Shown piece after piece: positions 1 to 11,397 of a stretch of DNA of 64,000 nucleotides; the stretch's first letter is position 1; the number at the start of each line of letters is the position of its first letter. The stretch is from Paracoccidioides lutzii Pb01 (taxonomy: Eukaryota; Ascomycota; Eurotiomycetes; Onygenales; Ajellomycetaceae), in NCBI RefSeq assembly GCF_000150705.2, contig NW_015440948.1, positions 757,459-821,458 of the forward strand, read 5' to 3'. A program made the position numbers and the translations under genes. The notes beneath the pieces were generated by a model. The model searched no databases. It was not told where the DNA came from and saw only the letters and a program-made list of their open reading frames with translations.

Positions 1-141
1 GGAGCTGGAAAGGGGAGCGGCTCCGAATACCACAGACAGATACCGGAGCTGAGGCTGTAAATAACTGATAGTTATTGCTTTACAATAATCCAACAAATCC
101 ACAATTCCCTTCTCAGATGTTGGTTCAATCTGCTTTCCCAA

Positions 142-1431
142 ATGACAGCGCCACCACCCCCGCTCTCCGCCTTTCCATCCCTGGCTCGCGACGAGTTCAC
201 TGCTGCCTGTCGCGCTCTGATAGCTAGAGTTGATGCTTACCAAACCCCAGAGGAAGAGGGAGGCAACCTCACTGGCCTTGGTTGGACAGGTGTGAGGCTA
301 GAAACGAAGGTAGGTAAAAGTGCCAACTCACTTTTGTTTATAGTTTTGTTCTTTTTCAATTACTGGGGGCTTTTCATCAATTTGCCACATAAAAATTCCC
401 CAGAGACGGACGGGTGAGTGCGTCTGTGTGATTGTCACTCTACATAAAAGCTATTTTCCTTTTCCCCCCCCCAATAACAACTGGCTTTTGCTCCTGCATG
501 CTATCACGACTGCTCGCGTTTTGGTTTCGAGAAACGAGTAAAGAAACAAATACTGAGAAGAGGAATGGATGTTCAAGACTTGACAGTATTATTAAGAACT
601 AATCAGATTGAACTGGTCTCGGGGCAATATTTTTTGGTACAGGATGACGAGGTAGTTTTGATTATACATAGGCTACTCGAAGAAAACTCTACCCCTCCGC
701 AACAACTGAAACACGTTGATGTATTGGAGAGCCATGGGGCACACGAGAATGACACGACTGAGATTTTTGAACTTGATGAAAACGACCCTGTTCGTATATC
801 GTCCCTCTAGTGTAGTTTTCATTCTTTCCCCCCCGCGAAAGGACGGAACTCCGATCCAGCTTCGCCCATCATTGTAGAGTAGAATCTGACAATAGGGTAC
901 ACAGGAAGAGCTTATTCGACAACCATATTGCAACTCCACACTCCAAGTAGAATACAATATCATGCTCTCACCCACCTATCAAGTCCCTATCCTATATTTT
1001 TTCGTGCACAACTACGCCAACACTTCTGCCAAGACCTCACCAGAGGGCCTCCTTGACATCATTTACAATCGTCTCGTCCCCGCACAATACAGATCGGAGC
1101 TAAGGGGCGTTGGCATAATGGGCGGCATAAGTTTCGGGGTATGTTTGTCCATCCATGTACCACGTCTCTGCCATGTGTATTCAGCTCACCAAAGCATCAA
1201 AAAAACATTTTTTTTCTTTAAACATCGCTAACCAAGCTGCAGCATCACCCATTATCGGACCTTCCGGTATACTTTGTTCACCCATGCAACACTGCAGATG
1301 CAATGAGGGACGTGGCCCAGAAAATAGAGGTAACCGTGGAGACGTATCTGCTCTTGTGGCTCGGTTTGGTGGGGAATTGCGTTGGCCTGCATATTCCGAG
1401 CAGGCTCCTCATCGACAAACAAAATCCATAA
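142..1431 (+). CDS. ATG10: Autophagy-related E2-like enzyme Atg10
   Basis: E2-like enzyme that conjugates Atg12 to Atg5 during autophagosome formation in the cytosol. The first exon (142-309) starts at ATG and reads MTAPPPPLSAF...GWTGVRLETK. A middle exon encodes MDVQDLTVLLRTNQIELVSG and an acidic stretch. A later exon encodes VEYNIMLSPTYQVPILYF, the Atg3/Atg10-type core. After a GTATGT intron with acceptor CTGCAG near 1242, the last exon reads HHPLSDLPVYFVHPCNTADA; the Cys of HPC is the expected thioester residue. The stop is TAA at 1429-1431. The first and last exons are clear, but the splice sites between about 310-560 and 795-910 could not be fixed, so the model is a span. The gene converges on MSL1, with stop codons 145 bp apart. 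Confidence 0.8.
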
Positions 1432-1575
1432 AGCGGGGAAGCTGCTTCAAAGTCTTCCTTTGGTCTCGAGCAGTCTGAGAAAGAGAACAATCAATCGGAT
1501 CCCGGAGGACCATGTGTATGTCTTCCTCCGTTGGGGCGTGAATTTCAATTTTTGAGTGCGGCTACTTTGGGAGGA

Positions 1576-2305
1576 CTAATCTTCATCGGATGAAGCCTCC
1601 ATCGACACGTCACTGTCATCTTCCTCCATTGGTGCCTCTCCCTCACTCTCGTCTTCTTCACGGGGCCGTTTGACGCCTTGTGGACCTTCGCTTGTGGGTT
1701 GGGATACAGGGACAGCGGGGGGCGATGCCGTGGTGGTCGTGGTGGTAATGGCTGTGGCCTGAGCCATTGCTGAAGGTGGAGCATTGAAGATAGATTTTTG
1801 AAGTTCGGTAGACACGCCAGGTGCTGGAGCTGTAGCCGGGGTGTTATAGGTACCCCGCAGTTTGGCTATAATGTTTGAGCTGCCTTTCCCGTAGACAATT
1901 TTCTGGAGGCCATCAAAACCAAGAATGTGAGCACAGTTCCAACTATTGTTCTGAAGAGATAAGACGTTGACGTGCACATACCATTTCCTTGCCGAAGAAC
2001 TCAAAGCCCTGCAACGCTCGCATTGCCTGAGTACTAGCCTGTATGTCTCTGAATACAACATGAGCTTGACCTCGCATCTTTGCTGTTTTCATTGCGACGA
2101 CGTCGAGGACTGTGCCGTAGGTTGAGAAAAGTGTGTAAAGGGCTAGTCGCAAATCCGGCTTTTTCAACTTGTCTGGGAGATTCGTGCAGTATAAACTACT
2201 TCGCAGTCAGTAAATACTTGGTAACAATCGCGGTATAAAGATTTCGACAGACGTTTGGTTTGGAGCTCCCACATTGACCACCGCGGTTGCAGGTTTTGTT
2301 GTCAT
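1576..2305 (-). CDS. MSL1: U2 small nuclear ribonucleoprotein B'' (RRM protein)
   Basis: Core protein of the U2 snRNP that binds the U2 snRNA stem-loop and acts in pre-mRNA splicing in the nucleus. Model: complement(join(1576..1902,1982..2198,2253..2305)), 597 nt, 198 aa. The RRM lies in the N-terminal half: NQTSLYCTNLPDKLKKPDLR spans the first junction, followed by LYTLFSTYGTVLDVV (RNP2/alpha region), RGQAHVVF (RNP1) and GFEFFGKEMKIVYGK. The C-terminal half is alanine/threonine-rich and ends in a very acidic tail (EEDDSDVSMEASSDED). The second RRM seen in longer U1A/U2B'' homologues is absent, as in short fungal forms. The first donor is GTCTGT, weaker than the other (GTATGT). It is divergent from ARC40, with 365 bp between starts. 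Confidence 0.88.
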
Positions 2306-2670
2306 ATTTCTCAAAATTGTGAATATAATATCGTTGTAGTATATTTGACGGAATTGTAACCTCGATAATCAATTTCTTCAGTGATTCTGGGGACAGTATA
2401 CTAGTTGCTCTGCTGCTATACCTCTTGTGTTTGTTTTGTTGTGGGCAATATATGTTCAGTTTTTAAGATGAGCTTCGAGCGCTGGCTCCAGCCCAGGTCA
2501 CATGACTCATTATTATCTAATCAGTTTTTGATCAGACATGGATGGAATCGGTCAACATCCCAACCAGCAAGTCAAGAATATACCAACGTCGTCATCAACA
2601 AGTCCAAAAGGCAAACATCCCACTTGCGATAGTAGAGAGCTCCTCCTATCGCAAACTTGATACGTCCAGT

Positions 2671-3970
2671 ATGGCTGCCCCCGAAGTTCATCATCTCTTT
2701 CACAACCCAATTGCAGACCATTCGTTCTCTTCAGACAAGCAGACTCTCGCTGTAGCCAAGGACAATATCGTAAGCCTTTACCAGAAATCGGGCTCCAAGT
2801 ATGCTCTCAGTGATGAGCTCAAAGGTCATGACAAGACAGTAACGGGTGTGGATATTGCCCCAATAAGTGGCAAAATTGTGACTTGTTCCCAAGGTCAGTA
2901 AATGGCCTTCACTGGATGTGCAATATACGCTTCTCTAAACTGCCGTGTTGTATAGATCGCAATGCCTACGTCTGGGAACGCACTGCCACTGGGTGGAAGC
3001 CAACTCTCGTGCTTCTCCGTATCCATCGAGCCGCAACCTACGTTCGCTGGTCTCCCTCGGAGCAGAAATTCGCGGTTGGTTCCGGTGCACGCGTGATTGC
3101 CGTTTGCTATTTTGAAGAAGAGAACGATTGGTGGATCTCAAAGCATTTAAAGAAGCCCATCCGCAGCACCATTACAACTCTTGCCTGGCATCCGAACTCC
3201 GTGCTGCTCGCAGCCGGATCTACGGATTCGCATGCAAGGGTGTTTTCCAGCTTTATCAAAGGCATCGATGAGCGCCCGGAGCCAAGTGCCTGGGGAGAAC
3301 GGCTCCCATTTAATACTGTTTGCGGTGAATTCCTGAATGACTCCGCTGGGTGGATCCATGGGTGCGCTTTTTCTCCAAGTGGGAACTCCCTGGCGTTTAC
3401 TGCCCACGATTCCAGTATCACAGTGGTTTACCCCAGCGCACCCGAACAGCCTCCTAGGGCGATGTTGAATATTAGCACCAGATTGCTGCCATTTATGAGC
3501 TTGATTTGGAATGGAGACGATGAAATTATTGCTGCTGGCCATGTATGACCTCAATAATTACCACAATCTCAGTTTCACTATCGGGAATTGCTGACAAAAT
3601 CCTCACAGGACTGTGAGGCATTCCGTTTCCGTGGCAGTGTAAACGGCTGGCAACTAGTAGGGTCAATAGATGCCAAAGCTCAACCAGGAGCTGGCAGTGC
3701 CCGCGAAGAAAGTGCTCTCAACAAGTTCCGCCAAATGGATATCAAAGGAAGCACCAAGAATGATACCCAACTCCAGACTGTGCATCAGAATACGATAAGC
3801 ACTCTGAGGGTGTATGAAGAGGTTGGAGGCAAAGTACGGAAGTTTAGCAGTAAGGAGCCACCCATACCCTGTCTTGTTTCATTCTTAAATGCTGTTAGGA
3901 TTGAAAGAGCTGACAGTTCTACTCAACAGCAAGCGGTGTTGATGGAAGAGTCGTCGTGTGGAGCACGTGA
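2671..3970 (+). CDS. ARC40: Actin-related protein 2/3 complex subunit 1 (WD40)
   Basis: ARPC1/p40, the WD40 propeller subunit of the Arp2/3 complex that nucleates branched actin at cortical patches. Model: join(2671..2893,2956..3542,3609..3849,3930..3970), 1092 nt, 363 aa. The start MAAPEVHHLFHNPIADHSFS is typical of fungal ARPC1. Blades are visible as GHDKTVTGVDIAP, DRNAYVWERTATGWKPTLV, HRAATYVRWSPSEQKFAVGS, ITTLAWHPNSVLLAAGSTDS and GWIHGCAFSPSGNSLAF. The last short exon (41 nt) supplies the final strand SGVDGRVVVWST. All introns have GT..AG ends and phases agree. Length matches the family (about 360-380 aa). Confidence 0.93.
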
Positions 3971-4658
3971 TATGCCACCGATTCAGTGGTGAATCAAGGA
4001 GACTTCTGTGTTTAATATATATATGACGGGTTGCTCAAAAAGCACATTGCTGAAATGAAAATCTTCATGCGGCACTCCAAGATGCATCCATAGACATATT
4101 TTATTAAGCAACTATTTCATATACTTGTTTCCTCCTCTGGTGTTTGTGTCCATACAATAATACAAATAATGTGTTTTCTCGAACGCTTTGGTCTTCACGG
4201 TTGGTCTCACAACGTCTCAACTCCCTTGTTTTATTAGTCCCAAGCATCAAGCAGAGTCTCAGCGAAGCTAGAGTTTTAATTCCCGAAGCAGCTTGAATTG
4301 CTATGTTAGCCCTCCAGCACTAATGGGCGCCTTATTGCTACATTGTGGATTGATTTACAAGGGTACATATTCCCCTCTTTCTCCGTCTACGTACGTGAGA
4401 TATGTACTCCGATACCACTTACATTTTCTGGACACACAGACGCTCAGTGCGGCATTCGTTGCTTCCACCTAGAATACCAATGAATTTCTAGCTTCAGAAA
4501 GCTTTCTGTATCAAAGTCCGTTCACTATTCGAATCCGACAACCGATAATGCCTCTAGGTAAAGGGGCTGATTCTCAGTAAAACGAGGATTCTCGAACATT
4601 GCCATCAATTTGTGCCGCTGCTCCCACCCTTTGGGTACACCAAGGTTAAATCCCATCA
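3971..4658. other. Intergenic stretch downstream of ARC40
   Basis: Probable 3' untranslated region of ARC40 followed by non-coding DNA. A short minus-strand open frame (4525-4785) overlaps the start of the next candidate gene, but no splice partner was found for it. Nothing else recognisable. Confidence 0.4.
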
Positions 4659-5323
4659 ATGGCCCCAGACACTTACACCACGACGGTTGAAGCCGGCGAG
4701 CAGCATCCACAACCCGCACCACTTCAACCCCCCCAAATGGGTCTGAGTGGCGCTCAATATCCAGGCTGTCCATTGCCATATCCATACACCGATCCTAGAT
4801 CAGTAAATCAGGAACAAAATCCTATCTTGAATCCCTCAAACAACAATAACGATAACGATACCCGTGAAATGATGCGGAACGTTCCGCAACCGCCATGGGG
4901 TCAGGATCACACTCTACTACAATCAACCTCCATCGGACAAATAGAATTCCAATCTATTAGCGCCGCGCAACACTTCTGGGAAACGCACCGCCCACAGCCG
5001 GTGTTAGCCCTATACGTACCAAATCCACAACGCCCATCGCGTCCTTTCGGATCAACACGCTATGGCGAAGTATTAACGTGCTCACTGATCCAACATTTCG
5101 TGATCTGCAGCAACCGATGGCGAGCATTTTCCCATTTGTCAACCAGGTGATTGGAACTGAGGTAGAATGGGGCTCCAGGAATATTGAGCTAGATTGCAGA
5201 TTTGAATATGGAGCGACTTCGCCCATGGCAGCAACAGCAGGGTGTCCAGCAGCAGCATCCAGCCGCTTGTCAGCCACCACCACGAGCTCGAGCAGTTGTG
5301 ATGAGAAACCCCAACCTCCATAA
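4659..5323 (+). CDS. Hypothetical proline/glutamine/asparagine-rich protein (doubtful model)
   Basis: Unrecognised. An ATG at 4659 opens 163 codons rich in Pro, Gln and Asn, including an NNNNDND run, typical of disordered fungal proteins. The frame stops at 5148, but a GTGATT donor after 5146 and a TTGCAG acceptor ending at 5199 remove the stop with a 53-nt intron. They join to a Ser/Ala/Thr-rich end finishing at TAA 5321-5323 (203 aa in total). No domain is visible. The opposite strand is also open in parts: between about 5500 and 5270 it encodes a helix-like stretch (DLTALMQERLNRVMQLNWGE) followed by a hydrophobic segment (ISTILLVGAILW). The strand is therefore uncertain, and a minus-strand gene is the main alternative. 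Confidence 0.33.
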
Positions 5324-6284
5324 TATAGCGCCTACCAATAATATCGTCGATATTGCCAGACGGGCATATTCACCCCAATTCAGCTGCATAACACGGTTCA
5401 ACCTCTCTTGCATTAGTGCAGTGAGGTCGTTACGGATGCCTTGCATAGAGTCACTATAGGGAATTCCGGCACCAGACCGGTGTTGTTGACTTGGGAGAAG
5501 TGGGAGGATGTTGTTACTGCGGCTAGGGGTTTGGTCGCTTCTCTGGATGGAAACATAGAGGATTGTGCGATTCGGGAGATTTGGGCAGGAGTTTGCAGGC
5601 TAGATTCCTTTGCGGTTGATGTTTTGGCTTGGTTTGTGGTTAGTAGGGGAACAGATGATTGTAACAGTGTCGATGGATTGGTTTTTTTTCCTTTCCTTTG
5701 TCATTTATTTGTTTATTTATTTATTTATTTCTTCTTTCCCCCCACCGCTTGGCTCTTCTCTTGTCCTTCAGCTATCTGTGGTTTGATTAATTAGAAATTT
5801 TGCATTACTGCTATTTTCATATATCTATCAGCTTTATAGGGCTTTCCCGCCCATTGCAAGATGATAGAGGTGATAGATATCAAAATTTATCGTTGGGAAT
5901 TTCTTCCCTATCCCTCAGCCGCTGGGTTACTAGCTGATTCCGCTACTCATATGACAAAAATTGACAAAAGGAAAAGCCCAGAAATTCCAAATCAGAGGAT
6001 ACGACCGTAGATAAAAGCATGGAAACAACGAGCATCCTCGCTTGTAAGTTATTGGAAAGACTGAGGATATCGGCACAATTCATCTTTGGCGACGCTATTA
6101 TTTGGATTTGACTACGGCGCTATATATATATGATTGCAAAGACATGGCGTGCGATATCTGAACTCTCAAATAATTAACATGGACTGGAAGATGTTTACTA
6201 TAACTAACTAGTTAGGGATGATATCAAGTTGTAGTAACTGGCTTTCTATTGCTGCATGTCCTCCATTCCAGTCCAACAAGCATG
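5324..6284. other. Intergenic stretch with TTTA repeat, upstream of tRNA-Glu
   Basis: No confident gene. It contains a TTTA/TTTG short repeat (about 5702-5730) and the T7-promoter-like and EcoRI-like string near 5449-5478 described in the findings. Minus-strand frames between 5320 and 5700 are open and coding-like in composition, but could not be assembled into a model. Confidence 0.4.
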
Positions 6285-6356
6285 TCCCATATGGTGTAGT
6301 GGCTAACATCAGCGTCTCTCACACGCTAGCCGGGGGTTCGATTCCCCCTATGGGAG
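6285..6356 (+). tRNA. tRNA-Glu (anticodon CTC)
   Basis: A 72-nt cloverleaf without intron. The acceptor stem TCCCATA pairs with TATGGGA, and the discriminator base is G at 6356. The D arm holds the A box (GTGTAGTGGCTAACATC). The anticodon stem AGCGT/ACGCT closes a 7-nt loop CTCTCAC, giving anticodon CTC, which reads GAG. The T arm is CCGGGGGTTCGATTCCCCC with an intact B box GGTTCGATTCC. No CCA is encoded, as expected for a eukaryotic nuclear gene. Confidence 0.95.
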
Positions 6357-6709
6357 AAACCAACTATTCACTCTACAGTTTTCTTTTTTCTGTTTTTAAT
6401 TCTTTCTCTTTACGAATCGGGGCTTGTTGAATTTTTGGTGACTTTCATGACTTTTCTAGGGTCATGGCAGATAATAAGTTGCTCAAGATTTGGGCCCAAA
6501 CCCCCCTCTCGTCGGCTAAAATACTAAATTCAAGATGTCGCGCTTATAAGACCCTTCTTGAACCTGAATGACCTCACAGTGGTAACTCGACACATCGCTA
6601 AATTATACTATGAGCTTTAAATAAACTTCCCCTCCCAAACCCGACGGCTCCAGCTGAAGAAGAATCTCACGTCGCAGTCACACTGTATGATTTGCGATGC
6701 CTTCTGCGG

Positions 6710-7026
6710 TCACACAGATCCACGGTTTCCACGCCGGGGCGCAGGATATGAGGTAGAATAGGCTCCAACGCATACGAGAGGATCCCCACGTTGGGAAAAA
6801 CTAGGTTCCTTCTTTGGAGGTTGTAGGATGTAAATGCACTCGACGGTGTAGATCTGAAGAACAAAGGGCGGGGCTTTGGATTTGGTTTCCAGCAATTGCG
6901 CTTCATCGTCCAATAACTATGCGGGAGAGTTAGTTAGCATCCAAATGCACAATGTAATCGAATAAAGCTAGACCTTTGGCAGATTTTAAAAACGGGACTT
7001 ACCACTATGTATATCATCCACGGCAT
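6710..7026 (-). CDS. Putative small two-exon gene, unknown function
   Basis: Unrecognised. The support is a textbook intron on the minus strand: donor GTAAGT (7002-6997), branch TGCTAACTAAC and acceptor CGCATAG ending at 6917. It joins a 24-nt exon (7003-7026, MPWMIYIV) to a 207-nt exon (6710-6916), 76 aa in total. The second exon starts LLDDEAQLLETKSKAPPFV and continues as an unremarkable, partly hydrophobic sequence ending in RRGNRGSV. Upstream non-coding or coding exons could exist. It might instead be a spliced non-coding transcript. Confidence 0.35.
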
Positions 7027-9258
7027 ATTCTATTTTATTTTGTTCGGATGTAAAGGGAATATACGACGAACCTAACACACATACATGGCTGATACTCGGC
7101 GTAGAAACCTGACAGCATTCAAGGAGTTTCCTATTGCCATTTTGTCCTTAAAGTGGCTGAGTTTAAAACATTATCAAACAGATCGTGACATGGTTGGTAA
7201 CAAGAAAAACAAAATAAAATATGCTGATTTCTGTCGTCTCTCCGGAGCCTAAAAGAATGCAATGGAGGCTGGTGGAGGTGCTTATTTAACCGGAGGAGAA
7301 ATCTAAACCGATTCCATCCAATTAGTTGCTCATCGTTCGACCGTCCGATTGAGGTATTGTATAATGATAGTAAAGGGCCGTATTCTGGGTCCCTGATGAC
7401 TCCTCTGTATATATTTCGAATTCAAGTTTCCTTTGATCTAGACGAGGTAGCTTCTACGCTGATTCCCCGCCATAAACGTAGGGCTGCAGAAAACAAGTGA
7501 TTCAGCTTACTGTCCATCTGGGCCGAAGATCTCTCCATGGCTTGGCAGGGACTTGTCGAACCGCCTCCATTGGTGCATGCACAACCTTAAGCATGGTTTA
7601 ATTAGTGTTGTTCTCAGAGGGAAAAAGGAGGGAAGAAAGAACCCACAAAAGGACCCGACGATTTTGAAGACGGCACACCCTTAATCCGATACTCTTTCCC
7701 TTAGGAGCAAAGAGAGGGAGAAAAGCATGCCGGGCGGATTCGCAATATAGACTATTGCTATTGAATATTGAACTGATAGCTTACCCTTTAACCAAAACGA
7801 GAGGGGAACTGGTATTTAAGGAAAAGGGGTGGTGAAATATGTAGTTAACATATTGCCTTCAGTTTCGAGAGACAGTGTTCATCAGGTAGCTCTTATTTTG
7901 TGGGGAAGCTGAATTGCTGAACTACGGCCTGTTGGGACTCAAATAATTTCGCCAACAGGACAGGTGAACCGAGAATATTAGCTGCCATAAATCTATATCA
8001 AAGGGGTTGCGCGGATTTCTCTGCAAGTCACGTAAACGCTTCACCCAGAAGCACAGCGCCCAAACAGACATCCAAACGTCATATCCTAGACAGCTACTAT
8101 TGCTGGTAAATAAAGCGGAGCCATGAGCATATCCATTGTCATGTAGAAACAAAAATAGACTATCATACTAACATTGTGTAGCATTCAAGTTATTGATGTC
8201 AAGTCGAACCCTAACCAATAACTTGGGGACCTGGGATTTATTCCGTAATGGTGATCTCCGAATGAAGAATGAATAACTAAATAGGGACGAGGTGGAGTTG
8301 CCTGGACGCTAGCCTCAGCCACCGGCTCAACCGAATACCGACTGATCGGCGGGCCGAGAAATATTAGACGGATTCTTGCCTGCTTTCGCTCCCCAAAATG
8401 ATGGGTTTTGCCGTCATAACCTGAACAGGTGGAGCTTCTACAGTCTAAGTTCCCACCCTAAGGCTACTTAGTGCACTAAGTATATATTCTGCTGCTCGAA
8501 GGATTAATGTTGTACCCACCCCCCCTAGATTGTGGATTCCTCTTCGGTGCCACTACACCAGACGTCATGGCAATACCTTGCATTGTTCCGCGGATTCATC
8601 CCTGAGCGAGCACGTCCAAACTGGCCAGGGCATTTGTGTCCTGGTTTAAAACACTAAGGAAGTGCGGTGTTCACTGGCAAATCCTTGTCGATTCTTTTCC
8701 AGCCTTATTGAACAAAGCTTAGAGGCATTGGATTCATATGATGACAAGGATGATAGTGAACAGAGAGATCAACTTTTCCGTGACAGAAAAAGAGTTGGTC
8801 GAATGCACACGCCAGCATCTTGCGGCGGACGCTTCCCGCGGGATCGGCTCGGAAAGAAGAGACCATGAATCTGCCGTTTAGTATCCGGATAGCAGAATCG
8901 AGTGAAGGATACCGATGGGCCATATATATGCACAGGGGCAGCTGTAGGTATTATTATTGCCTGTGATGTTGAATATATGACAGTAAACTTCCGCAAAACC
9001 CCCGAAATGTCCCTGCTAGATGCATAACTATATCAAAAAAGAAAGCAACGAATACTTCATATAAAAAGCCGAAAATCAGGAGAAAACCATTCCAATGCAT
9101 AAGGGTATATCCGAAATAAATTCTCAAAAGGCACGACATTGGCTCCCTCCCCCCTCTAAAAAAGAAAAAAAAGAAAAAAAAAGAAAGAAAGAAGGAAGGA
9201 AGGAAGGAAGAAGCATTATCCATTCAAGAATCTAACAGCTGATGACGGATCAGCTAAG
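7027..9258. other. Gene-poor stretch between small gene and lipase
   Basis: About 2.2 kb in which only short, unrelated open frames occur on both strands. None has a recognisable domain or a convincing intron. Base composition is mixed, with no long AT-rich block and no transposase-like frame. It ends in the purine-rich simple repeat at 9158-9213. Confidence 0.4.
9158..9213. repeat. Purine-rich simple repeat (A/AAAG/AAGG)
   Basis: A 56-bp purine-only run on the plus strand that changes from A-runs broken by single G to AAAG and then AAGG units. It lies about 45 bp beyond the lipase stop codon, probably in its 3' flank. Confidence 0.85.
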
Positions 9259-10739
9259 TTAACCCATCTCACCACCACCTCCACAACTTCCAACCCGCCG
9301 ACTTTTCCAAGGCAACTTCCACTTCCACGGCCGTTTCCAATGTAGACGCCGACCAGGAACCTTCTTCTCCCAGTTTGGCGACGGCAAACACACGCCCAAT
9401 CGCCAAAAATAATCCCGATGAGAGAACAGCAGTTCCCATAATCTATAGCGGGCCGGGATTAGGTTCACATCTGCCGATAATTTCCCGTCGTCCTGAACTT
9501 GGACTACCATCGATGGCAACAAGGGGCGTTGCTGAGCAGCTAAAAGGGAATCGCCTTCATCACGTTCTTTTCCTTTCGCGGGAGCATCATTCGAGCCGGT
9601 AAGTTTTGATAAGCCTGATGATAAGATTCGTAAGTATTCCTCATCCGCTACCTCAGAACCAGCGATGCACTCTGGATCCGCATCACCGATGCAGTGGCAC
9701 AGATCAGAGATGTTTGGCGGGAGATCGGATTTTGAGATATAGATTTCGCCTGCATGAGGCCTGTAGCCCCATTCTGTCAGGGGTAAAAGGGGGACTGGGT
9801 CATTAATGTGTGTGACGCGGTGGTAGGATGAGGTCTTGTTCTGGTTGTTTCTATTGCCGGTGTAATCGTGACCTCCGGATGAATAAGAAGTCGACAACGA
9901 GGAGGACGATGCATTGCTCAGCTGGAATGCCTCATTAAGATACTCTACAAGTCCTCGATTTCCAACCTTCGGTTCCCCAAACGTCGTTACCTGCGGTTGC
10001 CAACCTCGAATCTGAAACTCAAGACCGGCAACGGCCGCAACGGCGCCGCCCAACGAGTGTCCCACCACCACCAGTTGGTAGTCTGGATACTGGGCTATAG
10101 TATGTTCCAGCGGATGGAGCAATATGTTTCTAGCGTTAAGCCAAGAATGCATGAAACCCGCGTGGACGGTGCAGTTCGTGCAGGGCCGCTGGTGTGGATC
10201 TGAGTGTTTATTGGCTGGGTATGGAATATATACTTGCGGGATGGCAGACAGATCAACGATGGTGTTTGAGATCGAATAGGTGCCACGGAATCCTATGATG
10301 ATACGTTTGGGCCATGGTGGGTGGGAGAGGACGAGGAAGCCGCACGAGTCGGAGAGCAGGGGGCCTGTGTTCCAGGTCTGGCGATGGTGTTGGGTGTTAG
10401 ATAAAAGGCATTTATGATATAAAATAGCAGCACGATGCATAAATATAACCACATAATCTAATAAGGAAGGTATCGACGTACTGTAACGAGTTCAAAGCCT
10501 TCAAATTCATGACAGCGTCCGAGACACTGGAAGGGCTTGTACACGCCCGTTGTGCCGACGCAATATGTTATATCGACGATGCGGGACAGCTCTTCGAGAG
10601 ATAAGAATAACTCCTTTGATACCGTGCGATCATCCCTAGAGTTCTGCACTATGCTACCATGGTTATCTGGCCGTTGTTGAGGTAAAGCTGTCGCGGCGAT
10701 GAAGTGGAGAAATACGGAGAAGAGAAACAATAATTTCAT
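9259..10739 (-). CDS. Secreted class 3 lipase with Trp/Lys-rich C-terminal tail
   Basis: Alpha/beta-hydrolase of the fungal lipase class 3 family, likely hydrolysing triacylglycerols or related esters outside the cell. Model: complement(join(9259..10377,10482..10739)), 458 aa. The start is followed by a signal peptide (MKLLFLFSVFLHFIAATA). Exon 1 contains ELSRIVDITYCVGTTG. Exon 2 has IIIGFRGTYS (oxyanion region), VVVGHSLGGAVAAV (nucleophile Ser near residue 195), INDPVPLLP (Asp) and the catalytic His in GYRPHAGEIY. After the enzyme core about 130 residues follow, low in complexity and ending WKRPWKWKLPWKSRRVGSC, which the family does not normally need. The donor is GTACGT and the acceptor CGCCAG. 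Confidence 0.9.
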
Positions 10740-11397
10740 CGCGACATAAAGGGAGCAGGGAGCAGCTAGTTCATTGCATCATCTTTCAGGAGAGTACCAA
10801 GGCCAATAGCCTAGAAAAATAAACCGAGAATTCGAAGATGAGGTTGAGGTTATTGAGGAAGACAATTTGTGTTCTCGTGTGACATTTAAATTGTCCCGCG
10901 ACCTTAGGAGGTGATGTTCGTCTGTGAGAATCATGTGACAAGTTTAAGGTTATTTCAATCTTTGGAAGCTCCCGTAGTTAAATAAGAGCATATCTTGAGA
11001 AACAGATCGGTTGAACCCATGGATGATATTTGAGATGTATGAAAAAATAAAAATAAAAATGGAAATGGAAATCTTAAATTATAAACAAGATCAAAATAAT
11101 ATCTGTATATATATATATATATATATATATGGGTGCATCTTGAAATCCAACTAGAAATCTTTCTTACCAAAACCGAGAAAGGTAAATGAGAAGAGAAAGA
11201 TGAATTCAGAAGCTTTAAATGCAAGTATACCCTGCCCTTTTCTAAGAGAGTCTCTCATATCTGTCCAAAACTAAATCAAAGTATATATCAAAAATATATC
11301 CCTAAATATCATATGGTGATCCGGCACATGTGACATTTTTCATTGGCGTTCTCGCCATATCTCCCGAAAGCGACTCACCCACCAACTTTCAGTCGAT
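10740..11397. other. Intergenic region between lipase and WW-PhoD gene, with (TA)n
   Basis: Promoter side of the lipase and 3' flank of the next gene. It holds a (TA)12 microsatellite at about 11106-11130 and A-rich DNA. No gene seen. Confidence 0.5.
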
